Positions 7,282 through 12,589 of a stretch of 12,589 nt of DNA are shown here, piece by piece; position 1 is the first letter of the stretch, and every line of letters begins with the position of its first letter. The notes under the pieces were generated by a model. It worked only from the letters and a program-made list of their open reading frames with translations. It ran no database searches and was not told the origin of the DNA. The translations under genes and the position numbers were made by a program. Source of the DNA: Acidimicrobiia bacterium (GTDB lineage: Bacteria; Actinomycetota; Acidimicrobiia; Spongiisociales; ZC4RG35); NCBI GenBank assembly GCA_009377735.1, contig WHTL01000090.1, positions 1 through 12,589 of the forward strand, written 5' to 3'.

Positions 7282-9092
7282 CCACCACCGCGGTCGATCG
7301 AGATGAGCTGGCAACCAACGGTCGCTCCAGTCTGGGCAGTATCCGCCGTGGACTCCGGCTCTCTCCCGAACTGAAGGTTGGTCTTGGGGGAACCATCGTT
7401 CTCGCTTTGATCGCCACGGCTGGGCGAATCGTGGTGCCGATCGCTATCCAGCAGATCATCGACGGTGGTATCACCGATCAGGGTGTCGACATGGGTTTCG
7501 TGGGACAACGGGTGGCGTGGGCGGCCCTCGCCGTAGTCATCACCGCAGCCACCAGCGGTTGGATGAACTACCGTCTGGCGCGCGTGGCCGAGACCGCATT
7601 GTCGGGGATACGGATCAAGGCATTCCGCCACATCCACGATCTGTCGATGCTGCACCAGGCATCTGAACAACGGGGCGCCCTCGTATCCAGGGTGACCTCC
7701 GATGTCGACGAGATCTCGCGCTTCATGCAATGGGCGGGTCTCATGCTGCTCACCAATATCGGTCAGGCCCTGGTGTCCCTCATCGCAATGCTCGTCTACT
7801 CGGTCCAGCTCGCACTGGTGCCGCTCCTCGCGCTTCCCCTCATAGTGCTCTCGGTGCGATGGTTCCAAAGGCGTCTCGAGGTCGCCTACGGAATCGTCAG
7901 GGAGAAAGTCGGAAACCTACTGGGCACACTGGCGGAGTCCGTTGTTGGGGCTCCGGTCATCAGGGCGTACGGCGCCGAGGCCGCGATGCGGTTGCGATTG
8001 GGGAAGGTGATCGAGGAGCATCGTGCCTCCGGTGTGGAGGCCGGGTCTCTTTCCTCACGTCTCTCCGGGGTCGCAGAGCTCTTCTCGGGATTGGTCCTCG
8101 CCGGTGTCCTGGTAGTAGGAACCGTCCTCGCAGTCAACGGTGTCACCACGGTGGGGACCGTCGTGGCTTTCATCTTTCTCGTCCAACTTTTCGTCGAGCC
8201 AGTGCGGGTCCTCGGCGAAGCGGTGAACGAAGCCCAGAACGCCGTCGCCGGGTGGCGTAGGGTGCTCGACATCCTCGATATCGCCCCCGATGTCGCCGAC
8301 CCCGGCGATGAAGGAGTGCGTCTTCCCGGTGACTCTCTCGACGCCCGATTCGTAAGCGTTGCGTTTCGGTATCCGCTGGCAGGTGAGACCGGTCTCGGGG
8401 CCACCGGGCACCTGGCTCTCCACGACGTCGATGTCCACATAGCGGCACGTTCCAAGGTGGCAGTGGTGGGGGAAACGGGGTCGGGCAAGACCACCTTCGC
8501 CAAGCTCCTCACCCGGCTCATGGACCCAACCGAGGGCGTGGTCCTCATTGGTGGCATCGATGCCCGCAAGATCCGATTCGACTCGCTACGTGATCGGGTA
8601 GTGATGGTCCCCCAGGAGGGCATGCTCTTCCGTGGTTCTATCGGAGACAATGTCCTGATGGGGAGACCGGAGGCGAACCGTGACGAGTTGTTTGAGGCGT
8701 TCACCACCCTCGGGCTGGACGACTGGCTGGCGGAGATGGGCGAGGGGATGGACACCCCAGTCGGCGAGCGAGGGTCGGCCTTGTCGGTCGGTGAGAGACA
8801 GCTTGTGACCCTGGCCCGGGCAGCCGTCGCCAATCCGGACCTTCTGGTACTGGACGAGGCGACCTCGTCGGTCGATCCCGCCACCGAGGTGCGGATAAGC
8901 AGGGCACTCGCCGGTCTCACCGCGGGGAGGACGGTGATCACCATCGCCCACCGTCTCTCCACAGCCGAGGCCGCCGACCGTGTTCTCGTCTTCGATGGTG
9001 GTCGTTTGGTCGAGGACGGGACCCATCGCGAGCTCGTAGTCGCCAACGGTATCTACACCCGCCTCTATCAGGCATGGGAGCGAGAGAAATAG
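7278..9092 (+). CDS. ABC exporter half-transporter with catalytic ATP site (heterodimer subunit 2)
   Basis: Partner of the preceding subunit, with the same transmembrane plus ATPase layout (604 aa). Hydrophobic stretches are near 34-60, 80-95, 150-195 and 262-315. Walker A is GETGSGKTT (Lys404), Q-loop Gln446 (MVPQEGMLF), Walker B LLVLDEA with catalytic Glu527, and switch His558 (IAHRLST). The signature is LSVGE (502-506) instead of LSGGQ. The weak signature faces the weak Walker site of subunit 1 in the head-to-tail dimer, leaving one full ATP site made of this subunit's Walker motifs and the LSGGQ of subunit 1. The GTG start overlaps the previous stop (GTGA) and has GGAGG and GAGGA just upstream, so the two are made together in near-equal amounts. 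LSVGERQ-type signatures are, from memory, common in actinobacterial exporters. Confidence 0.95.
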   Translation: MTTTAVDRDELATNGRSSLGSIRRGLRLSPELKVGLGGTIVLALIATAGRIVVPIAIQQIIDGGITDQGVDMGFVGQRVAWAALAVVITAATSGWMNYRLARVAETALSGIRIKAFRHIHDLSMLHQASEQRGALVSRVTSDVDEISRFMQWAGLMLLTNIGQALVSLIAMLVYSVQLALVPLLALPLIVLSVRWFQRRLEVAYGIVREKVGNLLGTLAESVVGAPVIRAYGAEAAMRLRLGKVIEEHRASGVEAGSLSSRLSGVAELFSGLVLAGVLVVGTVLAVNGVTTVGTVVAFIFLVQLFVEPVRVLGEAVNEAQNAVAGWRRVLDILDIAPDVADPGDEGVRLPGDSLDARFVSVAFRYPLAGETGLGATGHLALHDVDVHIAARSKVAVVGETGSGKTTFAKLLTRLMDPTEGVVLIGGIDARKIRFDSLRDRVVMVPQEGMLFRGSIGDNVLMGRPEANRDELFEAFTTLGLDDWLAEMGEGMDTPVGERGSALSVGERQLVTLARAAVANPDLLVLDEATSSVDPATEVRISRALAGLTAGRTVITIAHRLSTAEAADRVLVFDGGRLVEDGTHRELVVANGIYTRLYQAWEREK

Positions 9093-9097
9093 TCGAG

Positions 9098-9122
9098 ATG
9101 CCGATCCCCGGCCCATCGGTAT
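9098..9122 (+). terminator. Hairpin after the exporter genes (weak terminator candidate)
   Basis: ATGCCGAT (9098-9105) pairs with ATCGGTAT (9115-9122), 8 bp including one G-T, around a 9-nt C-rich loop. It begins 5 nt after the exporter stop. No run of T follows, so it is not a standard intrinsic terminator. It may stabilise the 3' end or only slow transcription. Confidence 0.35.
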
Positions 9123-9157
9123 GAGCCTCGGAACCTGATGGGACGGTCAGCGCTTCA

Positions 9158-9163
9158 TAACAT
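9158..9163 (+). promoter_or_regulatory. Possible -10 box upstream of the ribonuclease gene
   Basis: TAACAT fits TANNNT and would start a transcript near 9170-9172, in the 83-nt gap after the exporter. The -35 position (about 9135-9140) reads CTGATG, which is a poor match, so this is only a candidate. Confidence 0.25.
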
Positions 9164-9175
9164 AGGAGAACGCGA

Positions 9176-9211
9176 ATGAAGGATCAGGGTTTGTGCCACG
9201 CCGTCAGATAA
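9176..9211 (+). CDS. Possible 11-codon leader ORF overlapping the ribonuclease start
   Basis: ATG at 9176 is preceded by AGGAGA (9164-9169) at good spacing and reads MKDQGLCHAVR, then TAA. It is in a different frame from the ribonuclease and overlaps its first 19 nt. It may be a leader peptide that couples translation to the ribonuclease GTG at 9193. Alternatively it may be chance: AAGGA at 9179-9183, nine bases before that GTG, could be the real ribosome site, and if transcription starts near 9170 the AGGAGA is not even in the message. Confidence 0.3.
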   Translation: MKDQGLCHAVR

Positions 9212-10599
9212 CTGTCGTCCCCGACGATGATCGGACCCACCGGGCCATCGCCGAGCTCCGTAAGGATCTCGAGGTACCGGAGTCCTATCCCCAGGCTGCG
9301 ATCGACTCACTCATCTCCGATCCACCGCACCCCGATCACGACCTCACCGATATCCCATTCGAGACGATCGACCCTCCCGGCGCCATGGATCTGGATCAGG
9401 CCATCCATCTGGAGAAGACTGACGATGGTGGTTATCTCTTCCACTACGCCATCGCCGATGTTGCCCGATATATCGAGCCCGGTTCCCGACTCGATGAGGA
9501 GGCCTGGGAACGGGGGGCGACTCTTTACGGGCCGGTCGGCCGCGTTCCTCTTCATCCCGCCTCTCTCGTCGAGGGTGAGGCCAGTCTGCTGCCGGAGCGG
9601 ACCCGCGTCGCCAACGTCTGGGAGATCCGTCTCGACGGGGATGCCGAGCCTGTAGACGTATCGGTCCGGTCGGCTCGGGTGAGGAGCATCCGACGACGCA
9701 CCTACGAGGAGGTGCAGGGTTTCCTAGACGATGGTGGGGAGACAGGGTTCTGGCCATTGGTCCTCGAGTTGGGCAGGGCACGTAGGGAGTTGGAGATCGC
9801 ACGGGGAGGAGTGAGTCTCCCCATCCCCGATCAGGAGGTTCGGGCTGTGGATGGTGGGTACGGGCTCATATGGGACGCTCCCCGACCGATCGACGAGGCA
9901 AATGCCCAGCTCTCGCTTCTTACCGGGGCGGTGGCGGCGCAGCTCATGATGGATGGGGGAGTGGGCATCCTACGAACGCTGCCCGAATCGACCGAGGAAG
10001 GTATGAACCAGTTGCGCCGGGTCGCCAAAGGGCTCGGCATCGACTGGTCCGGGGAGGAGACATACGGGGACTTGCTGCAGCGTCTGAAGCCGGATGTCCC
10101 CGAGCACCTTGCCATGCTGACGGAGTCGACGATGTTGTTTCGCGGTGCCGGATACCAGGTCGTCGGTGATGGTGCCCCACACAAGCACGGTGCCCTCAGC
10201 ATGTATTACACCCATGTCACCGCACCCATCAGGAGACTCGTCGACCGCTACACGGGTGCCATATGTGTGGCGCTGTCGGCAGGTGAGGAACCACCGAAAT
10301 GGGCGGTCGATGCCCTCCACCGTCTTCCCCCGGTGATGGCCGATGCCGATCGCCGTGCCGGTCAGTTCGAGCGGGCCGGTCTCGATCTGGTGGAGGCCCT
10401 CCTCCTGGAAGACAATGTTGGAGAAACCTTCTCGGCAGTGGTGGTGGAATCCTATGACAAGGGGGGAGAGATCATGGTCCGGGAGCCTCCCATTCACGCC
10501 AATGTCAACTTCAAAGTCGAACTGGGCGAAACGATCGACGTAGAGCTGTCCAATGTCGACGTGACCAGACGGACCGTGTCCTTCCGCGCAGCTGGGTAA
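9193..10599 (+). CDS. RNB-domain (RNase II-like) exoribonuclease, compact actinobacterial form
   Basis: Predicted 3'-5' exoribonuclease of the RNase II/RNase R superfamily, 468 aa against about 640 or more for E. coli RNase II. It lacks the N-terminal cold-shock domains: only about 50 residues precede the RNB domain. The active-site motif IDPPGAMDLDQA keeps Asp60, Asp66 and Asp68 (E. coli RNase II Asp201, 207, 209), while the fourth Asp (210) is Gln69. YTHVTAPIRRLVDRY (339-353) is the conserved C-terminal catalytic segment with Arg347/348. A short beta-rich, S1-like tail runs from about 400 to 468. The start is a GTG: an in-frame TAG lies at 9163-9165, no ATG follows it, and the N-terminus MPRRQITV matches actinobacterial relatives as I recall them. 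DLDQ rather than DLDD is, from memory, normal in that group. A 50-bp repeat begins 13 nt after the stop. Confidence 0.93.
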   Translation: MPRRQITVVPDDDRTHRAIAELRKDLEVPESYPQAAIDSLISDPPHPDHDLTDIPFETIDPPGAMDLDQAIHLEKTDDGGYLFHYAIADVARYIEPGSRLDEEAWERGATLYGPVGRVPLHPASLVEGEASLLPERTRVANVWEIRLDGDAEPVDVSVRSARVRSIRRRTYEEVQGFLDDGGETGFWPLVLELGRARRELEIARGGVSLPIPDQEVRAVDGGYGLIWDAPRPIDEANAQLSLLTGAVAAQLMMDGGVGILRTLPESTEEGMNQLRRVAKGLGIDWSGEETYGDLLQRLKPDVPEHLAMLTESTMLFRGAGYQVVGDGAPHKHGALSMYYTHVTAPIRRLVDRYTGAICVALSAGEEPPKWAVDALHRLPPVMADADRRAGQFERAGLDLVEALLLEDNVGETFSAVVVESYDKGGEIMVREPPIHANVNFKVELGETIDVELSNVDVTRRTVSFRAAG

Positions 10600-10612
10600 G
10601 TTCGGCGGCCTG

Positions 10613-10662
10613 AACCCAGGGTTCGTACGGTCGGTGGGCGACGTTACCGGCCCGAAGTTCGG
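10613..10662 (+). repeat. 50-bp intergenic repeat, copy 3
   Basis: Read on the plus strand from AACCCAGGGTTC to CCGAAGTTCGG, it matches the minus-strand reading of copy 1 at 39 of 50 positions and copy 2 at 38 of 50. The ends and the core GCGACGT are conserved. Each end is a perfect odd palindrome here: GAACCC-A-GGGTTC (10612-10624) and CCGAA-G-TTCGG (10652-10662). The middle can pair as ACG, a G bulge and TCG with CGA and CGT around a GTGGG loop. It begins 13 nt after the ribonuclease stop and ends 117 nt before the binding-protein ATG, the same orientation relative to its neighbours as copies 1 and 2. Confidence 0.75.
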
Positions 10663-10742
10663 TGGGACGGTGCGGGGGGGAACATTCCATCCGACGCAGT
10701 GGAGCGAGCATTGATAGGATTTGGTGGGAAGGGCCGGTAACG
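10642..10742. repeat. Perfect 12-bp inverted repeat, arms 77 bp apart
   Basis: CGTTACCGGCCC (10642-10653) and its exact reverse complement GGGCCGGTAACG (10731-10742) flank the probable promoter of the solute-binding protein gene. The left arm lies inside repeat copy 3, at bases where copies 1 and 2 differ in three positions. It could be a pair of operator sites for a looping regulator, or a long-range stem in the leader RNA. Confidence 0.55.
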
Positions 10743-10779
10743 GTACTCGAATGGTCGATTTGCCAGGAGGAGGCTACCC

Positions 10780-12249
10780 ATGGTTCCACGCCGACGATCA
10801 CTGTACGTTCCCTCGACTTATCGAAGAGGACTCTCCCGTCGTGACTTCATCAAGTTGGGTGGGCTTGGTCTGCTCGCCGCCGCCTGTGGCGGTACGGAGC
10901 CGTCTAGCACGACGGCCGCCGGGACTACCGGCGCACCCGGCACAACCACCGCGGCCGGGGTGGAGGGTGGACCCGAGATCAGTTTTGTCGAGCCCGCCGG
11001 CGAGTTGAGCGGTGAGCTCCGGATTCTCCTCTGGAGCCACTTCGTCCCCTCCCATGACACCTGGTTCGATACCTTCGCGGCGGAATGGGGAGAGCAGGTC
11101 GGCGTAAACGTCACCGTCGACCATATCGGTACGGCCGAGGTCGTTCCCGCCATCGCGTCGGAGATACAGGCTGGCGAGGGTCACGATCTCATGCAGCACA
11201 TTTCCCCACTCGGGCAGTTCGAGCCAAGCGTCGTCGACCTGGCCGACGTCGTCGAAGAAGCAGAGACCAGGTACGGGGAGCTGCTCGATGTTTGCCGCAA
11301 GTCCAGCTTCAACCCCACGACGGAAAAGTACTACGGATACGCCCCGGCCTGGGTGCCCGACCCCGGCAATTACCGCTCCAGTCTGTGGGAGCAGGTGGAC
11401 ATGGCAGACGGTCCGTCAACGTGGAACGACCTGCTCGAGGGCGGCTCCCGTATCAAGGACGAGCTGGGTGTCCAGCTTGGTTTGGGGCTTTCCCAGGAGA
11501 TTGACTCCGACATGGCCGGGAGGGCGCTGCTGTGGTCGTTCGGCGCATCCATCCAGGATGAGAACGAGAACGTGGCAATCAACAGCCCGGAGACGATCGA
11601 GGCCGTCGAGTTCATGATGCAGCTCTTCGAGGGCGCCATGACCGAGGAGGTGTTTGCCTGGAACGCCGCCTCCAACAACCAGGGCCTGGTGGCAGGAGAG
11701 CTATCCTATGTCCTCAACTCCATCTCGGCCTACAGGACCGCCCAGGAGGCAAATCCCGAGGTCGCCTCGGACGTCCTCTTCACGCCGGCTTTGGAAGGCC
11801 CAGCTGCCGCCCTGGTGGGTCAGCACGTGATGTACAACTGGATAGTTCCCGAACACGCCGGGAATGTGGACGCTTCCAAGGAGTTCCTGCTCCATTACAC
11901 CGAGAATCTGGCGTCTGCCACATGGCACTCCCAGCTCTACGACTTCCCGGCCTTCTCCGAGAGAGTCCCCGACCTCGATACCTGGCTCGGTGACGACCCC
12001 TTCGGCTCGGAGCCGGCCGACAAGCTGTCGGTCCTCTCCACTGCCCTGGAGTGGTGCACCAATGTGGGCCATCCCGGCCCGGCCAGCCCGGCTACCGGCG
12101 AGGTGTTCAACACCTTCGTGATCCCCAACATGTTGGGTCGAGCGGTGCAGGGCGAACAGAGCCCACAGGAGTCGGTCGCCCAAGCCGAGCAGGAGATAAC
12201 CCAAATCTTCGACAACTGGAGAGCCGAGGGCCTCATCGGGGGCGGATGA
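10780..12249 (+). CDS. ABC transporter solute-binding lipoprotein, carbohydrate type, Tat signal
   Basis: Extracytoplasmic binding protein (family 1) that captures a substrate, probably a sugar or glycoside, for an ABC importer. The 489-aa product has a twin-arginine signal SRRDFIK (19-25), a hydrophobic core and a lipobox-like AAAC with Cys36 as the likely lipidated residue. A Thr/Gly/Ala linker (about 40-62) follows, then the mature domain. Segments such as LRILLWSHFVPSHDTWFDTFAA, YYGYAPAWVPDPGNYRSSLW and TWNDLLEGGSRIKDELGVQ are typical of the UgpB/MalE-like group. The position -3 to Cys is Ala, slightly off the usual Leu/Val, so lipidation is likely but not certain. The start is firm: AGGAGGAGG lies 6 nt before the ATG. 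The ATPase gene follows after 52 nt. Substrate specificity cannot be read from the sequence. Confidence 0.92.
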   Translation: MVPRRRSLYVPSTYRRGLSRRDFIKLGGLGLLAAACGGTEPSSTTAAGTTGAPGTTTAAGVEGGPEISFVEPAGELSGELRILLWSHFVPSHDTWFDTFAAEWGEQVGVNVTVDHIGTAEVVPAIASEIQAGEGHDLMQHISPLGQFEPSVVDLADVVEEAETRYGELLDVCRKSSFNPTTEKYYGYAPAWVPDPGNYRSSLWEQVDMADGPSTWNDLLEGGSRIKDELGVQLGLGLSQEIDSDMAGRALLWSFGASIQDENENVAINSPETIEAVEFMMQLFEGAMTEEVFAWNAASNNQGLVAGELSYVLNSISAYRTAQEANPEVASDVLFTPALEGPAAALVGQHVMYNWIVPEHAGNVDASKEFLLHYTENLASATWHSQLYDFPAFSERVPDLDTWLGDDPFGSEPADKLSVLSTALEWCTNVGHPGPASPATGEVFNTFVIPNMLGRAVQGEQSPQESVAQAEQEITQIFDNWRAEGLIGGG

Positions 12250-12271
12250 GAGGGACGGCAGCTCAGCATCC

Positions 12272-12286
12272 GTTGACCGGGTCAAC
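12272..12286. promoter_or_regulatory. 15-bp palindrome GTTGACCGGGTCAAC (operator candidate)
   Basis: Perfect arms GTTGACC and GGTCAAC surround a single central G. It lies in the 52-bp gap between the binding-protein and ATPase genes, 1 nt before a possible -10 box and 15 nt before the ATPase ATG, so a bound repressor would cover the promoter. As RNA it could instead form a 6-bp stem with a CGG loop that tunes expression between the two genes. Confidence 0.5.
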
Positions 12287-12287
12287 A

Positions 12288-12293
12288 TACACT
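12288..12293 (+). promoter_or_regulatory. Possible leaderless -10 box of the ATPase gene
   Basis: TACACT (TANNNT type) is followed by 8 nt and the ATG at 12302, which has no good ribosome site. The spacing equals that at the phosphatase gene. It would give the ATPase its own promoter in addition to read-through from the binding-protein gene. Confidence 0.35.
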
Positions 12294-12301
12294 CGGGTCG
12301 T

Positions 12302-12589
12302 ATGGCGAACCTAGAGGTAAGGGGACTTCGCAAGGAGTTCGACGACACGGTGGCGGTCGACGGTGTCGACTTGGAGAGCACCGAGGGGGAGTTCTTGGTG
12401 CTCCTCGGTCCGTCGGGCTGTGGTAAGACCACCCTGCTCCGGATGATAGCGGGGTTGGAGATCCCCACCGGCGGTGAGATCTACATTGCTGGCGAGCTTA
12501 TGAACGGTCTTCCCCCAAGGGACCGCAAGATCGCCATGGTCTTCCAAAGCTACGCCCTGTACCCCCATATGACCGTGTTCCGCAATATC
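12302..12589 (+). CDS. Sugar ABC importer ATPase (MalK/UgpC/MsiK type), 3' part outside window
   Basis: ATP-binding subunit that powers a carbohydrate ABC importer at the cytoplasmic face of the membrane. The first 96 codons are present, of about 350-400 for the family. Seen: MANLEVRGLRKEF at the N-terminus, Walker A GPSGCGKTT (about 36-44), LLRMIAGLEIPTGGEI, the family-typical LPPRDRKIAMVFQ, and the Q-loop FQSYALYPHMTV. The signature, Walker B and the C-terminal regulatory OB-fold domain are beyond the edge, so it cannot be told whether this is a dedicated ATPase or a shared MsiK-like one. It sits 52 nt after the binding-protein gene, with a palindrome and a possible -10 box in the gap. Permease genes are expected further downstream. 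Confidence 0.94.
   Translation, partial: MANLEVRGLRKEFDDTVAVDGVDLESTEGEFLVLLGPSGCGKTTLLRMIAGLEIPTGGEIYIAGELMNGLPPRDRKIAMVFQSYALYPHMTVFRNI

Larger units (their letters stand above)
10600..10779 (+). promoter_or_regulatory. Upstream region of the solute-binding protein gene
   Basis: This 180-bp gap holds repeat copy 3 (10613-10662), a run of eight G (10673-10680), a 12-bp inverted repeat (arms 10642-10653 and 10731-10742) and a strong ribosome site AGGAGGAGG (10765-10773) 6 nt before the ATG. TTGATA at 10711-10716 resembles a -35 box, but no good -10 is found at 16-18 nt from it, so the promoter is not assigned. Confidence 0.45.

Noticed and set aside
6361..7314. 317-aa open frame on the minus strand opposite the first exporter gene
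   Set aside because: It is a shadow of the exporter coding strand in GC-rich DNA. It has no recognisable domain, and the plus-strand protein has full family motifs.
7886..9046. 386-aa minus-strand open frame opposite the second exporter gene
   Set aside because: Composition is dominated by Arg, Ser, Thr and Pro, as expected of a reversed GC-rich gene; no motif and no ribosome site support it.
9176..9211. Frameshift at the ribonuclease start, with ATG 9176 as the true start in another frame
   Set aside because: The ribonuclease frame from GTG 9193 already starts with the family-typical MPRR, so no frameshift is needed.
10673..10680. Run of eight G as a phase-variable tract
   Set aside because: Eight G in a GC-rich intergenic region is not strong evidence, it is not in a coding frame, and its distance from any defined promoter element is unknown.
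11701..12468. 255-aa minus-strand open frame across the binding-protein and ATPase genes
   Set aside because: It crosses two confident plus-strand genes and resembles no family.

Overview
The window looks like ordinary chromosomal DNA of a GC-rich actinobacterium. I lean towards Acidimicrobiia or a related lineage, but this is inference. The support is: a compact RNase II-like protein of the actinobacterial type (N-terminus MPRR, no cold-shock domains, active site DPPGAMDLDQA); a Tat-exported lipoprotein sugar-binding protein beside a MalK/MsiK-type ATPase; frequent GTG starts; and several genes without Shine-Dalgarno sequences that look leaderless. No mobile element, phage gene, CRISPR array, rRNA or tRNA was seen.

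Layout. (1) Bases 1-2799, minus strand: a low-molecular-weight protein tyrosine phosphatase, a class V aminotransferase of the cysteine desulfurase-like VC1184 type, and ptsI (enzyme I of the phosphotransferase system), which runs off the left edge. (2) Bases 2800-2911: divergent promoter region. (3) Bases 2912-9092, plus strand: a tightly packed six-gene run of GNAT acetyltransferase, Nudix hydrolase, MsrB, CHAD-domain protein and two ABC exporter half-transporters. Gaps are 10-28 nt or overlaps. The two half-transporters form an asymmetric heterodimer: the degenerate residues of each subunit fall in the same predicted ATP site. (4) Bases 9093-10599: an RNB-domain ribonuclease, possibly preceded by an 11-codon leader ORF. 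(5) Bases 10780 to the right edge: start of a carbohydrate-type ABC importer, with a solute-binding lipoprotein followed by the ATPase. Permeases are not in the window.

The least ordinary content is in the intergenic DNA. A 50-bp element occurs three times. Two tandem copies lie between the phosphatase and the aminotransferase, and one diverged copy lies between the ribonuclease and the solute-binding protein. All copies point the same way relative to the flanking genes, and each array begins 13-15 nt after the upstream stop codon. The element carries a short palindrome at one end, a central stem that is kept despite base changes, and a weaker palindrome at the other end. Two operator-like signals sit in the importer locus: a perfect 12-bp inverted repeat with arms 77 bp apart upstream of the binding protein, and a perfect 15-bp palindrome upstream of the ATPase next to a possible leaderless -10 element. 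I found no clearly new multi-protein system. The repeat family and the asymmetric exporter with its stress and repair neighbours are the best leads.
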